Shown here one piece after another: positions 34,311-43,741 of a DNA stretch of 64,000 nucleotides. Under the pieces are notes generated by a model that was given only the letters and a program-made list of their open reading frames with translations, ran no database searches and was not told where the DNA came from. Each line of letters begins with the position of its first letter. Positions within the stretch are counted from its first letter, which is position 1. Made by a program: the position numbers and the translations under genes. Source of the DNA: Enterococcus sp. DIV0212c (lineage in GTDB: Bacteria; Bacillota; Bacilli; Lactobacillales; Enterococcaceae); NCBI RefSeq assembly GCF_017377505.1, contig NZ_JAFREN010000012.1, positions 1 through 64,000 on the forward strand, read 5' to 3'.

Positions 34311-34913
34311 ATGAGAAATCCTAAACCACAAGAATGGTTAGCAGAAGAACTTAGCCAAAATTATATTGCTGATTATAAAGCATTTAACTTTGTCGATGGC
34401 GAAGGTGTTCGAAATAGTCTATATGTTAGCGGCTGTTTATTTGCTTGTGAAGGTTGTTTTAACCAAGCAGTCCAAAATTTTCGATACGGTAAACCATTTA
34501 CAAAAGAATTAGAAGATAAAATCATCGAAGATTTATCTCATGATTATGTACAGGGACTAACTTTATTAGGCGGAGAACCCTTTTTAAATACAGACGTTTG
34601 CTTGACCGTTGTCGATCGAGTTCATCAAGAATTCGGGCTAAAAAAAGATATCTGGTCGTGGTCTGGTTATACCTTTGAAGAACTCCTGCTAGAATCTGAG
34701 GATAAACTTGAACTATTAAACAAAATCGATATTTTAGTAGATGGTCGTTTTGAACTATCAAAAAGAAATTTGAACCTTCAATTCAGAGGCAGCAGTAATC
34801 AACGAATCATTGACGTAAAAAAATCATTGGCTACTGGGCAAGCTGTTATTTGGGATAAATGTCATGATGCCGAGCAAGCTTATGAACAAATAAAAAAATC
34901 AAAATTGATTTAA
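34311..34913 (+). CDS. nrdG: Anaerobic ribonucleotide reductase-activating protein
   Basis: A 200-residue radical-SAM enzyme. The iron-sulfur cluster motif is CLFACEGC (Cx3Cx2C) near residues 44-51, followed by LTLLGGEPF. It installs the glycyl radical on NrdD. The SD AAAGGAT is just after the upstream hairpin. It pairs functionally with nrdD; the gap between them holds two structured repeats and a terminator. Confidence 0.96.
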   Translation: MRNPKPQEWLAEELSQNYIADYKAFNFVDGEGVRNSLYVSGCLFACEGCFNQAVQNFRYGKPFTKELEDKIIEDLSHDYVQGLTLLGGEPFLNTDVCLTVVDRVHQEFGLKKDIWSWSGYTFEELLLESEDKLELLNKIDILVDGRFELSKRNLNLQFRGSSNQRIIDVKKSLATGQAVIWDKCHDAEQAYEQIKKSKLI

Positions 34914-34953
34914 CTTTATATAAATAAAAATTTCAATATAATACTATTGTTTG

Positions 34954-35001
34954 ATGAGGTTGAGATGTGACTCCTAGAGTTATATCCCAACCTCATTTTT
35001 T
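34954..35001 (+). terminator. Terminator of nrdG
   Basis: ATGAGGTTG...ACTC pairs with AGTTATATCCCAACCTCAT (long stem with mismatches), followed by a T run. Confidence 0.85.
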
Positions 35002-35106
35002 ATCCAAATTATTGGCTCATCTTTTACATGTATATTACAATAAAAACTGAAATGATCCCCTATGATCTAAATAAAATCAATCAAGAATATGAAAGGATGA
35101 ACCATC

Positions 35107-35886
35107 ATGACTACAACACCAACAAAAAAAGCCATTATCACAGGTGCTGCTTCTGGAATTGGGTATGCGACAGCAAAACTATTTATTGAAAAAGGATTTA
35201 AAGTAGGTCTAATCGATGCTGATTCACAAGGCTTAGAGGATATTTCCAAAGACTTTAAACAAACTGGCGCTGAATGTTATTATCGCAGTGTAGACGTGTC
35301 TGATGAAGTTCGTTTAAAAAAAGCCATTGATGAATTAACCAGCAGTCTACAGGGCTTAGATGTTTTGTTCAGCAATGCTGGAATAAATGGAACTTGGGCG
35401 CCAATTGAAACATTGACCACTGCAGAATGGGATCGGACTATCAATACAAATCTGCGTAGCACATTCTTATGTACTAAATTTGCCATTCCTTATATGAAGG
35501 AAAATGGAGGTTCGATCATTATTACTAGTTCGATCAACGGGACTAGAATTTTCAATAATTTTGGTGCATCAGCATACAGTGCTTCAAAAGCTGGACAAGT
35601 GGCTTTCACAAAAATGGCTGCGTTAGAGCTTGCTCGCTATAACATTCGTGTCAACGCAATCTGTCCTGGGGCTATCGATACTGCAATCAACGAAAAAACT
35701 ACCTATTCTGATGAATTAAAAGAAATTGAAATCAAAGTGGAATTTCCAGAAGGTGATCGTCCATTGAAAAATGACACAGGAACCAGTGAGCAAGTTGCTC
35801 AATCAGTTTTATTTTTAGCAACTGATGCATCAGCTAATATCTCTGGAACAGAACTTTATGTAGACGGAGCAGAATCTTTACTTTAA
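35107..35886 (+). CDS. Short-chain dehydrogenase/reductase
   Basis: A 259-residue classical SDR. The cofactor motif is TGAASGIGYATAKL, the structural motif LFSNAGING, the active-site Ser in IIITSSING, and YSASKAG holds the catalytic Tyr and Lys. The C-terminal AICPGAIDTAIN and GTELYVDGAESL are typical. Asp after the second strand (LIDADS) suggests NAD preference. The substrate is unknown. It is monocistronic with SD AAAGGATG. Confidence 0.88.
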   Translation: MTTTPTKKAIITGAASGIGYATAKLFIEKGFKVGLIDADSQGLEDISKDFKQTGAECYYRSVDVSDEVRLKKAIDELTSSLQGLDVLFSNAGINGTWAPIETLTTAEWDRTINTNLRSTFLCTKFAIPYMKENGGSIIITSSINGTRIFNNFGASAYSASKAGQVAFTKMAALELARYNIRVNAICPGAIDTAINEKTTYSDELKEIEIKVEFPEGDRPLKNDTGTSEQVAQSVLFLATDASANISGTELYVDGAESLL

Positions 35887-35894
35887 AGCATATA

Positions 35895-35940
35895 AAAAAA
35901 CAGGACGAAACTACTATTTTTAGTATTGTCCTGCTTTTTT
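35895..35940. terminator. Bidirectional terminator, SDR and photolyase
   Basis: CAGGACgaaACTA pairs with TAGTattGTCCTG, with A and T tracts on the two sides. It lies between two convergent genes. Confidence 0.85.
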
Positions 35941-35943
35941 ATT

Positions 35944-37362
35944 CTATGAAGAAGCTGTTTTAAAAAATGCAAGAATCTCCGAACGAATTTTACTATGATC
36001 GACCATTGGCTTTGGATATTCTTTTCCAATCAAAACATCGATCGACTGTTGAATATCTGCCGGCATCTTACTAGGCTCGTGAATGTATTTATTGGGTACA
36101 CCTTTTAATTCTGGAATAAATTGACGAATAAAATCACCCTGTGAATCAAATTTTTCAGCTTGTGACGTAGGATTGAATATTCGAAAATAAGGAACTGCAT
36201 CTGTTCCAGTAGAAGCTGCCCATTGCCAGCCGCCAATATTACTTGCAGCATCATAATCGATCAATTTTTGTTGAAAGTATTTTTCTCCCAGCTGCCAATC
36301 AATCATCAGATCTTTCGTCAAAAATGAGGCTACGATCATTCGTAAACGGTTATGCATCCAACCAGTCTGATTGAGTTGTCTCATGCCAGCATCTACGATT
36401 GGAAAACCAGTCTGACCATTTTTCCAGCGCTCAAACGCTACTTGGTTATAACTCCAGTGCAGTTGTCTGTATTGCTCTTTAATTTCTTGTGTTTTCTGAT
36501 TGGGATTCTCATAATAAATCATATTATAAAAATCTCGCCAGCAAAGTTCCGAAATGAATGTTTGCCGACCATCGGAATTCGGCTCAGCATTAAGGGCATA
36601 CCAGACTTTGCGAATCGATAATTCCCCTGTCCTTAAAAATCTTGAAAGTTTACTTGTTTGATCTGAAAAAGGAAAATCTCGCACTTTTTGATAGTCATGT
36701 AAGTGATCTCTGATAAATTCTTTTAGATAATTCTCAGCTACCGCTTCTCCACATTCATAATCGAATGGTAACTTTATCTTTTCAATGATCCGGTTAAACT
36801 GTTTTTCACCCTCAATAAATAATGGGTGAACGAGTTTTACAAACGATTGGCCGCTCTTTTGTGTTCTTTCATAAGGTCGTTTGGGCATTGTTAGCCATTT
36901 TCTAAAATAAGGCGTAAATACTTTATAGCTTTCACCAGTTGTTTTTTTTATTTCTTTTACACCATGTAAATGACTATCTTGATAAGAGTGTACCTGAATG
37001 TGATTGCGCTCAAAAAAAACAGTCATTTTTTGATCCCGTTCTCGACCAAAGCCACGTTCATCCACATTAAAATAAACTTTATTCCAATCTTGATACACTT
37101 TTTTTAATTCAGTAAAATTTTCCTCTAAGCTTCCAAACACAAAATGGATTGGAACGTTATTTGCTTCAGCATGCGTGTAAAAAGCATATAGACTGCTGAA
37201 AAAAGCATCGTGATTATAGCTATCTTCTATAAATTGCAAAGGATTTAATTGAAAAAGGCAGATCAGCTCATCGGCATCTTTGCTATTCTCTATCATCTTA
37301 TTAAATGCTGTATTATCATCTAAACGGAGGTCTTTACGAAACCACATAATTGTTTTGCTCAT
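35944..37362 (-). CDS. phrB: Deoxyribodipyrimidine photolyase
   Basis: A 472-residue class I CPD photolyase. The N-terminal photolyase domain starts MWFRKDLRLDDNTAF. The FAD-binding domain holds TGFPIVDAGMRQLNQTGWMHNRLRM, the DYDAASNIGGWQWAASTGTDA core and YFRIFNPTSQAEKFD. It repairs UV-induced cyclobutane dimers using light. It is monocistronic. Confidence 0.95.
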   Translation of the reverse strand: MSKTIMWFRKDLRLDDNTAFNKMIENSKDADELICLFQLNPLQFIEDSYNHDAFFSSLYAFYTHAEANNVPIHFVFGSLEENFTELKKVYQDWNKVYFNVDERGFGRERDQKMTVFFERNHIQVHSYQDSHLHGVKEIKKTTGESYKVFTPYFRKWLTMPKRPYERTQKSGQSFVKLVHPLFIEGEKQFNRIIEKIKLPFDYECGEAVAENYLKEFIRDHLHDYQKVRDFPFSDQTSKLSRFLRTGELSIRKVWYALNAEPNSDGRQTFISELCWRDFYNMIYYENPNQKTQEIKEQYRQLHWSYNQVAFERWKNGQTGFPIVDAGMRQLNQTGWMHNRLRMIVASFLTKDLMIDWQLGEKYFQQKLIDYDAASNIGGWQWAASTGTDAVPYFRIFNPTSQAEKFDSQGDFIRQFIPELKGVPNKYIHEPSKMPADIQQSIDVLIGKEYPKPMVDHSKIRSEILAFFKTASS

Positions 37363-37451
37363 TGACTCTTCCCTTTCATATTCATGAATATGTAGATAAT
37401 AGCATAGATACTAATTTATCACTAAAATTTAAAATTGCTTGATTTAATCAT

Positions 37452-38600
37452 TTACTTCTTCAACTCTTCGCTTGCTTCCGTCTTTGTTTTTTCCCATAAC
37501 GGCAAAACCATATTCTCATAAGCCATTGGATCGAGATTCGTCAACGTGATCCCTAATAATCGAATCCCTTGTTCAAGTCCTAGGATTTCTTCCCAAATCA
37601 AGTTTGCTTGATAATATAATTCTTCTTTTTTAGAAATATATTCTGGAAGTGTCTGACGTTTTGTTACTGTTGTGTAATCTGCATAACGAACTTTTAAGAC
37701 AACAGTTTTTCCATGCTTTTGGACCCTATCTAACGACTCTTCTACACGTTCTGCTAATTGTCTTAATTGAGCCGTTACTTGAGCTTCTGTTGTTAGCGGG
37801 GTGCCATATGTATGTTCTTTACCTACTGATTTACGGTCTCTTGTGATATTTACTGGAGAATCGTGAATTCCACGAACCTTTCGATAAAGGGAATAACCCA
37901 TTTTACCAAAATTACGGATTAGTTCCATCTCATCTTTTTTATATAGATCCTCGCCAGTAAAAATACCTAAGTCATGCATTTTCGGGACGGTCTTTTTACC
38001 AACACCGTGAAATTTTTCAATCGGCAAAGCTTTTAAAAAAGCTTCTGCTTCATCTGGTAAAACAACTGTCAGCCCTTTCGGTTTTTGAAAATCAGAGGCT
38101 AATTTGGCTATAAATTTGTTATAACTAACGCCAGCCGAACAAGTTAGATGCAACTCATTCCATATGTCATACTGAATCAGCTTGGCGATCTTGATTGCTG
38201 ATTTGCTGTTGATTTTATTTGTTGTTACATCCAAGTATGCTTCATCGATTGAAACAGGTTCGATAATATCAGTGTAGCGATGAAAAATTTCTCTGATCTG
38301 CTGAGAAATTTCAGAATATTTTTCATAATTACCTGGCTTGAAAATGGCATCTGGGCATAATTCATAGGCCTTTTGAGCACTCATTGCAGAATGAATTCCA
38401 AATTTACGTGCTTCATAATTTGCAGTAGTCACAACACCTTTACCACCTGTATCACTAGGATGACGCGCAATTACTAAGGGATGCCCGACTAGTTCAGGAT
38501 GATCACGCTCTTCTACAGAAGCAAAAAACGCATCCATATCGATATGAATGATCTTGCGTGAAGTATCCTTCTTCAAAGGAAAACGTAGCTCACTAATCAT
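37452..38600 (-). CDS. dinB: DNA polymerase IV
   Basis: A 382-residue Y-family polymerase. It shows [41 protein letters not shown] with the catalytic acids, and the little-finger domain after residue 240. It carries out error-prone translesion synthesis. The chosen ATG at 38600 has GGAGG at 9 nt; the first ATG (38609) abuts the SD. A perfect GAAC-N4-GTTC SOS box lies inside its promoter, so LexA control is likely. Confidence 0.95.
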   Translation of the reverse strand: MISELRFPLKKDTSRKIIHIDMDAFFASVEERDHPELVGHPLVIARHPSDTGGKGVVTTANYEARKFGIHSAMSAQKAYELCPDAIFKPGNYEKYSEISQQIREIFHRYTDIIEPVSIDEAYLDVTTNKINSKSAIKIAKLIQYDIWNELHLTCSAGVSYNKFIAKLASDFQKPKGLTVVLPDEAEAFLKALPIEKFHGVGKKTVPKMHDLGIFTGEDLYKKDEMELIRNFGKMGYSLYRKVRGIHDSPVNITRDRKSVGKEHTYGTPLTTEAQVTAQLRQLAERVEESLDRVQKHGKTVVLKVRYADYTTVTKRQTLPEYISKKEELYYQANLIWEEILGLEQGIRLLGITLTNLDPMAYENMVLPLWEKTKTEASEELKK

Positions 38601-38716
38601 CCTTAACATCCTCCTTTAAATTGATGCAACGCACCATTCATTCAATTCTCAATCATTACTGGAACCACATGTAACAATCAGTGATTCCCTTCAAGTTTCC
38701 ATCATCTTTTATAAAC

Positions 38717-38745
38717 ATTATATACGAACGTTTGTTCATTTACAA
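38717..38745 (-). promoter_or_regulatory. dinB promoter
   Basis: On the minus strand TTGTAA (38740-38745), 17 nt, TATAAT (38717-38722). It implies a leader of about 110 nt before dinB. Confidence 0.7.
38725..38738. promoter_or_regulatory. LexA/DinR SOS box
   Basis: CGAACGTTTGTTCA matches the Gram-positive consensus CGAACRNRYGTTYG in all but the outermost base, and lies within the spacer of the dinB promoter. Confidence 0.85.
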
Positions 38746-38759
38746 CTTATTTTACCTAA

Positions 38760-38795
38760 ATAAAAAGAAGCAGAACCATTTCCAGTTCCACTCCC
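38760..38795 (-). terminator. Probable terminator of amtB-glnB
   Basis: GGAAC and GTTC with flanking GAAG/CTTC form an imperfect stem, followed on the minus strand by TTTTTA. It starts about 15 nt after the glnB stop. Confidence 0.6.
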
Positions 38796-38810
38796 TCTTC
38801 AATTAGATCA

Positions 38811-39152
38811 TCAAATCGCACCTATACCACGTTCACCTGTTCTGATCCGAATTGCCTCTTCTACAGGATAAACAAATATCTTACCGTCTCCTACTTCTCC
38901 TGTCTGACATACAGCTAAAATCAGAGAAATAAGTTCCTCTACTTCTTCGTCCAAAATAACAAAGCTAACTTTGACTTTAGGCAATAATGTTGTGATGATT
39001 TCTTGCCCACGAACATATTCTTTTAACCCTTTTTGATTACCAAAACCTAATACTTGGCTCACGGTCATCCCTAACGCTTCAAAATTATCGTCCATTTTTA
39101 ACTTCAGCTCTTCTAATTTCTCCTGCTGAATAATCGCTTCTACTTTTTTCAT
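38811..39152 (-). CDS. glnB: PII-type nitrogen regulatory protein
   Basis: A 113-residue PII signal protein (KVEAIIQQEKLEELKLKM start, GMTVSQVLGFGNQKG, LPKVKVSFVI, TGEVGDGKIFV and IRTGERG). The T-loop reads EYVRGQEIITT, so the tyrosine uridylylated in enterobacteria (Tyr51) is Ile here. This fits a Gram-positive lacking GlnD. It binds ATP, ADP and 2-oxoglutarate and gates AmtB, whose gene is 11 nt upstream. Such AmtB-linked forms are often called GlnK. Confidence 0.93.
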   Translation of the reverse strand: MKKVEAIIQQEKLEELKLKMDDNFEALGMTVSQVLGFGNQKGLKEYVRGQEIITTLLPKVKVSFVILDEEVEELISLILAVCQTGEVGDGKIFVYPVEEAIRIRTGERGIGAI

Positions 39153-39163
39153 CTATTTTCCTC

Positions 39164-40381
39164 CTAAGAATCTAGTCCCATAAATGTCGGATAGGCTGTT
39201 TCATCATGTTCGATTCGATCCATTCCTAGCGCCTCTTCTTTCTCTGAAACTCTGATTGGCATGAATAGTTGAATTCCTTTGATGATCAGAAAACTAGCTG
39301 CTCCAGCAAATACGATCGTAAAAGCTATACTAGCGACTTGAGCCACAAATAATTCTGTTCCACCATAGATGAGTCCAGTTTTACCGCCAATAGTAGGATC
39401 TGCAAATATTCCTGTCATTACCCCACCAAAAATACCACCAACACCATGACAACCAAACGCATCCAGTGCATCATCATATCCAAATTTATGTTTAACGAAT
39501 GAAATAAAATAATAACAAAACGGACTGACTAATGCGCCTAGAACAAACGAGCTCCAAAGAGAAACAAAACCTGCACCCGGCGTGATCGCAACTAAGCCCA
39601 CGACAGCACCTGTACAAGCACCAACCACTGTAGGTTTGCCAATCGCTAATTTTTCAATCAACATCCACGAAAGCATCCCGCTTGCGGCTGCTGTATTTGT
39701 CGTAAGCATTGCGTGGATCGCTAACCCGTCGGCTGCCAGTGCAGATCCAGCATTAAACCCAAACCAGCCAAACCATAGTAAACCAGCTCCTAAAACAACA
39801 AACGGGATGTTGTGTGGACGATACTCAGTTTGTCGATATTCGCGACGTTGCCCTAAAACAATCGCCAACACCAAGCCTGAAATACCGGAACTAATATGAA
39901 CCACATTTCCCCCAGCAAAATCGATTGACCCAATTTTATCTAAAAACCCTCCGCCCCAAACCATATGAGCCATCGGATAATAAACGACGATCGACCAGAT
40001 AGCGATAAATATAAAAATCGCTGAAAACCGCATCCTTCCAACCACTGCTCCTGTAATAATCGCGGTCGTGATCAATGCAAACATCATTTGAAAACCCGCA
40101 AACAAACCTTCTGGAATCGTATCGCCTTTTGTCATTGACACATGATTAAAAAATAGCTTATCAAAGTTACCAACGAATAAATTTTCCCCACTAAAAGACA
40201 TCGAATAACCTAACATAACCCAAAGAACAGATGCTAATCCCATCACACAAATCACCATCATCATTGTGTTGAGAATATTTTTTCTTCGTTCCAATCCACC
40301 GTAAAAAAATGCCAATGCTGGTGTCATCAAAAAAACCATTGCCGAACAAATCATAATAAATGCAATATTTCCCGTTTCCAT
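39164..40381 (-). CDS. amtB: Ammonium transporter AmtB
   Basis: A 405-residue Amt/Rh-family channel with eleven predicted helices. Conserved segments are the MTPALAFFYGGL start, the HMVWGGGFL pore lining, DFAGGNVVHISSGISGLVLA with the first twin His, and DDALDAFGCHGVGGIFGG with the second. It lets ammonia into the cell when ammonium is scarce. It is first in amtB-glnB, with a GlnR-like box upstream. Confidence 0.96.
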   Translation of the reverse strand: METGNIAFIMICSAMVFLMTPALAFFYGGLERRKNILNTMMMVICVMGLASVLWVMLGYSMSFSGENLFVGNFDKLFFNHVSMTKGDTIPEGLFAGFQMMFALITTAIITGAVVGRMRFSAIFIFIAIWSIVVYYPMAHMVWGGGFLDKIGSIDFAGGNVVHISSGISGLVLAIVLGQRREYRQTEYRPHNIPFVVLGAGLLWFGWFGFNAGSALAADGLAIHAMLTTNTAAASGMLSWMLIEKLAIGKPTVVGACTGAVVGLVAITPGAGFVSLWSSFVLGALVSPFCYYFISFVKHKFGYDDALDAFGCHGVGGIFGGVMTGIFADPTIGGKTGLIYGGTELFVAQVASIAFTIVFAGAASFLIIKGIQLFMPIRVSEKEEALGMDRIEHDETAYPTFMGLDS

Positions 40382-40513
40382 AACAAACCCCTCCGATTCA
40401 AAATTAAGCCAACCTTCATTTTAGCTTTGTCGGTTATTTTAGCATCGTTTTTTGAATTATCCTAGCAAAAATCCCTTGAACCAACAAAATAATTTCATTT
40501 TTCTGACAATTCA

Positions 40514-40530
40514 CGTTATAAAAAATAACA
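40514..40530. promoter_or_regulatory. GlnR box upstream of amtB
   Basis: On the minus strand TGTTA-N7-TAACG matches the GlnR consensus TGTNA-N7-TNACA at all but the last base. It lies about 130 bp upstream of amtB, pointing to nitrogen control. Confidence 0.7.
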
Positions 40531-40592
40531 TCTATACCAATACAACGGTTTCATTCTATTCTATGGGTTCAATCGAGTAAACCGATTACTAC

Positions 40593-40629
40593 AAAAAAAT
40601 AAACTGACTTTTGAAATCAGCTTATTTTT
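40593..40629 (-). terminator. Terminator of rsmI
   Basis: AATAAGCTGATTT pairs with AAAGTCAGTTTATT with two mismatches, followed on the minus strand by a T run. It starts 12 nt after the rsmI stop. Confidence 0.75.
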
Positions 40630-40640
40630 CACTATTCAAT

Positions 40641-41507
40641 TCAATCTACATGAAACTCTTTATAAACCTCTTGTTTTTTCAATCCGCGAAGCTTGGCAAC
40701 TTCTTTGATTGCTTCTTTAGAAGAACTTCCGATATTCATCAATACTTCGATATGCTCCTTGATCGAAAGTTCTAGATCGGCATTTTCAGCTACTTGTGAT
40801 CCGTCAGCTCCCTCAACTAAAAGACAACATTCTCCCTTTAATGTATGCTCCGCCAAGTAATCTCTTAATTCAGCCAAAGTCCCGCGAAGATATTCTTCAT
40901 GAAGTTTTGTCAATTCACGGCAAATCACAGCTTTTCGTTCTTCACCAAAAACTTCTGAAAAATGTTTTACAGTAGTAGCAATTCGATGGGGTGATTCATA
41001 AAAAATTTGGGTTGGAATTGCTGTTTTCAACTTTTCTAAAACCTCAACTTGCTCTTTTTTCTTTCGAGGTAAGAAGCCATAAAATGTAAATGGCTGCGGC
41101 GTTAATCCTGAAGCTATCAGTGCCGTGATTCCAGCAGTCGGACCAGGTAACGCAACCACTTTAATGCCTGATTCAATGCACGCTTCCACTAACTCATGAC
41201 CTGGATCACTAATTGATGGCATCCCCGCATCGCTAACTTGAGCAATCATTTCACCAGCTTCTAAACGTTCTATAAACTGTGGGATCCGCTCCTTATAATT
41301 ATGTTCATGAAAACTAATTTGAGGCGTTGCTATCTCAAAATGATTCAATAATTTTTGTGTATTACGGGTGTCTTCACTGGCAATAATCGTTGCTTCTTTC
41401 AAAATATTGATACAACGAAAACTCATATCTTCCAAGTTCCCGATTGGTGTAGGCACCAAATATAGTTGGCCTGTGCTAGATGAATCAAAACTTTTTTGTT
41501 TTTGCAT
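40641..41507 (-). CDS. rsmI: 16S rRNA (cytidine1402-2'-O)-methyltransferase
   Basis: A 288-residue tetrapyrrole-methylase-fold enzyme. It shows LYLVPTPIGNLEDM, ASEDTRNTQKLL, VSDAGMPSISDPG, VALPGPTAGITALIASGL and FYESPHRI, all typical of RsmI/YraL. It methylates C1402 in the ribosomal decoding site. It is separated from yabA by a terminator; yabB and yazA, usually found between them in Bacillus, are not here. Confidence 0.96.
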   Translation of the reverse strand: MQKQKSFDSSSTGQLYLVPTPIGNLEDMSFRCINILKEATIIASEDTRNTQKLLNHFEIATPQISFHEHNYKERIPQFIERLEAGEMIAQVSDAGMPSISDPGHELVEACIESGIKVVALPGPTAGITALIASGLTPQPFTFYGFLPRKKKEQVEVLEKLKTAIPTQIFYESPHRIATTVKHFSEVFGEERKAVICRELTKLHEEYLRGTLAELRDYLAEHTLKGECCLLVEGADGSQVAENADLELSIKEHIEVLMNIGSSSKEAIKEVAKLRGLKKQEVYKEFHVD

Positions 41508-41542
41508 AGCGACTCCTTCTCAACACTCTGATTGATAATTGT

Positions 41543-41573
41543 AAAAAGGCTGAGACAGATTTTGTCACAGCCT
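41543..41573 (-). terminator. Terminator after yabA
   Basis: GGCTGtGACA and TGTCtCAGCC form a compact stem followed on the minus strand by TTTTT. It closes the tmk-to-yabA unit. Confidence 0.88.
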
Positions 41574-41595
41574 CTAAATTTGATTTGTTTAACAT

Positions 41596-41943
41596 TTATT
41601 TGTATCGTTCACCATAAATAACATCTAAACAAAAAGCACATTCTTCATCATTTTCACGACGTGAACCATATAAAATATTGCAAACATGAAATCCTTCTTC
41701 GTAAAGTTTTTCTAAATTCATTCGAGATTTAGATAGCTCTTGTTTTGCTGGGTCATTTGGATCACTAGCTAATTTAGTTAGTTCCTGTAAATGTTCCCGC
41801 AAACGTTGATTCTCGATTTCAAGTGTTGTATTTTTTTCAACTAACTCATGAAGTGCTTCTTTAATCTCTGATAATTGTCCCAAAGTTCCCTGTAAATCTG
41901 TCTCTAAAGAACTCAGACCATCATATAAAGAGCGTTTATCCAT
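41596..41943 (-). CDS. yabA: Replication initiation control protein YabA
   Basis: A 115-residue protein with an N-terminal coiled coil (about 5-65) for tetramerisation and a C-terminal zinc-binding domain ([21 protein letters not shown]). It restrains DnaA by bridging DnaA and the DnaN clamp. The ATG at 41943 follows AAAAGGGTGAT, and the gene overlaps ricT by 8 bp. A longer in-frame reading has no SD. Confidence 0.93.
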   Translation of the reverse strand: MDKRSLYDGLSSLETDLQGTLGQLSEIKEALHELVEKNTTLEIENQRLREHLQELTKLASDPNDPAKQELSKSRMNLEKLYEEGFHVCNILYGSRRENDEECAFCLDVIYGERYK

Positions 41944-42781
41944 TGTGATCACCCTTTTCGGCTTGAGCTTTTTGCGTTGCTTCTTTGATTTCTTCATAAT
42001 CATATTCCACAGCTATTTCACGTCCAACTAAACGGACTTTGATGATGCGGCTCAATAAATTCAAACCGACTACTCGACCTTTTCCATCTGGAGTGATCAC
42101 ATCTTTGCCGTAATCAGGCAATTCTTTTTTCGCTGCTTCGTATTCATCATTTTCGTATTTCAAACAACACATCAAGCGCCCGCATAATCCTGAAATTTTT
42201 ACTGGATTTAATGATAAGCCTTGATCTTTCGCCATTTTAATTGAAACCGGCATAAAGTCACCTAAGAATGTTGAACAGCACAATTGTCTACCACATGGTC
42301 CGATTCCGCCTAAAATCTTCGCTTCATCTCTAACACCGATTTGTCGTAATTCGATCCGCGTACGGAAAATTGCCGCCAAATCTTTGACTAATTCACGAAA
42401 GTCGATGCGGCCATCTGCTGTAAAATAAAAGACCATCTTACTACGATCAAATGTATATTCCACACGAATCAATTTCATTTCTAATTCATGCGCTCGAATT
42501 TTTTCTTTGGCTACACTTAGTGCTGCTCTTGCATCATCTACGTTCTTTTGTTCTTTTTCCAAATCAGTATCTGATGCTTTATTTAAAATGGGTTTTAAGT
42601 CCTCAGGTAAATCTTCTGGATCAATAGATTTTTTTGGTACCGCAACTGTGGCCAGCTGTTTAGACTGCTGTGATTCCACAAGGACTTTATCATTGTAAAA
42701 ATACTCTGATTTTCCAGGAGCAAAATAATAGATATGACCTGCTTCACGGAAGCGAACTCCTACTACTTCTACCATTTTCAT
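41936..42781 (-). CDS. ricT: RicT/YaaT PSP1-domain protein
   Basis: A 281-residue PSP1 C-terminal-domain protein. It carries the conserved cysteine clusters [16 protein letters not shown] and [16 protein letters not shown]. In Bacillus, RicT with RicA and RicF forms an iron-sulfur Y-complex that stimulates RNase Y processing. The gene sits between holB and yabA as in Bacillus. Confidence 0.92.
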   Translation of the reverse strand: MKMVEVVGVRFREAGHIYYFAPGKSEYFYNDKVLVESQQSKQLATVAVPKKSIDPEDLPEDLKPILNKASDTDLEKEQKNVDDARAALSVAKEKIRAHELEMKLIRVEYTFDRSKMVFYFTADGRIDFRELVKDLAAIFRTRIELRQIGVRDEAKILGGIGPCGRQLCCSTFLGDFMPVSIKMAKDQGLSLNPVKISGLCGRLMCCLKYENDEYEAAKKELPDYGKDVITPDGKGRVVGLNLLSRIIKVRLVGREIAVEYDYEEIKEATQKAQAEKGDHNG

Positions 42782-42789
42782 CCTCCTAT

Positions 42790-43740
42790 TTATGTTTTAG
42801 GGTGAATCATTCGTATCACTAATTGCTCACAAACACTTTGAAAGCTAACATTCGCTTCCCACTTTTGGCGTGCTTTTAAAATCAGCTCAACTCGTTGTGC
42901 CTGTTGTTCTATCACACGTTTGAGTTGTTCTTGCACTATACTTTCAGTGAGCTGTTTGCGGTAATAAGCGAGTAATAAATCAAAACTCAACGCTTGCTGA
43001 TCTTTTTCTTTAAAGACCTTGATCATCTTTTTTTGAACATAAACAAAAGCTTGTAAATCATCTTTTATCATGTAATCAAACCACTGTTGAGTTATTTCCC
43101 TAGCTTCATTAAACCATTCATCTTGAGAGATTTCAACTGCTTTGTCAAAACTATTTGTCAACTCTGCTAAAAGACCCGCAGTATTTTTATTGATTCCTGA
43201 TTCTACCAAAGCATGGACTAATTTTTCCTTAACTAAAGGTTGAAAATGAAGCACCTGACACCGTGATTGGATCGTTGGTAAAATCTTTGCAAGCGAAGTT
43301 GTCTCTAAAATCGCTAACACTTTGCCTTCTGGTTCTTCTAAAAACTTCAATAAACTGTTAGCCGCACCAATACTCATCTTATCAGCTTGCTCAATCAAAA
43401 AGACCTTTTGTGCTGTCTCCACTCCACTTTTGCTAAACTCTGCTTTCAATGAACGGATTTGATCGACTTTGATGGTTTGCCCATCTGGTGCAACACGTAA
43501 GACATCTGGATGTTCATTTTCAGCGATCCGCAAACAGTTATTGCAGTGATTACAAGGATTATTGTCAGTCAAATTGGTACAGAAAACGTGTTTGGCCATC
43601 CATAAACCAAATTCTTTTTTACCAGTTCCTGTATCGCCTTCAAAAAGATAAGCATGGGCAAGACGACCATGCTCGAAACTTTTTTGAAGTTGCTGGTAAA
43701 GCAGCGGTTGCTGTTCTTTTAAAACTTGTGCTTCATTCAT
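42790..43740 (-). CDS. holB: DNA polymerase III subunit delta'
   Basis: A 316-residue clamp-loader subunit. It has the P-loop-like GDTGTGKKEFG near residue 35, the zinc module with CTNLTDNNPCNHCNNC, and SIGAANSLLKFLEEPEG. It works with delta and tau/gamma to load the beta clamp. It is in the order tmk-pstA-holB-ricT-yabA with very short gaps. Confidence 0.94.
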   Translation of the reverse strand: MNEAQVLKEQQPLLYQQLQKSFEHGRLAHAYLFEGDTGTGKKEFGLWMAKHVFCTNLTDNNPCNHCNNCLRIAENEHPDVLRVAPDGQTIKVDQIRSLKAEFSKSGVETAQKVFLIEQADKMSIGAANSLLKFLEEPEGKVLAILETTSLAKILPTIQSRCQVLHFQPLVKEKLVHALVESGINKNTAGLLAELTNSFDKAVEISQDEWFNEAREITQQWFDYMIKDDLQAFVYVQKKMIKVFKEKDQQALSFDLLLAYYRKQLTESIVQEQLKRVIEQQAQRVELILKARQKWEANVSFQSVCEQLVIRMIHPKT

Positions 43741-43741
43741 C

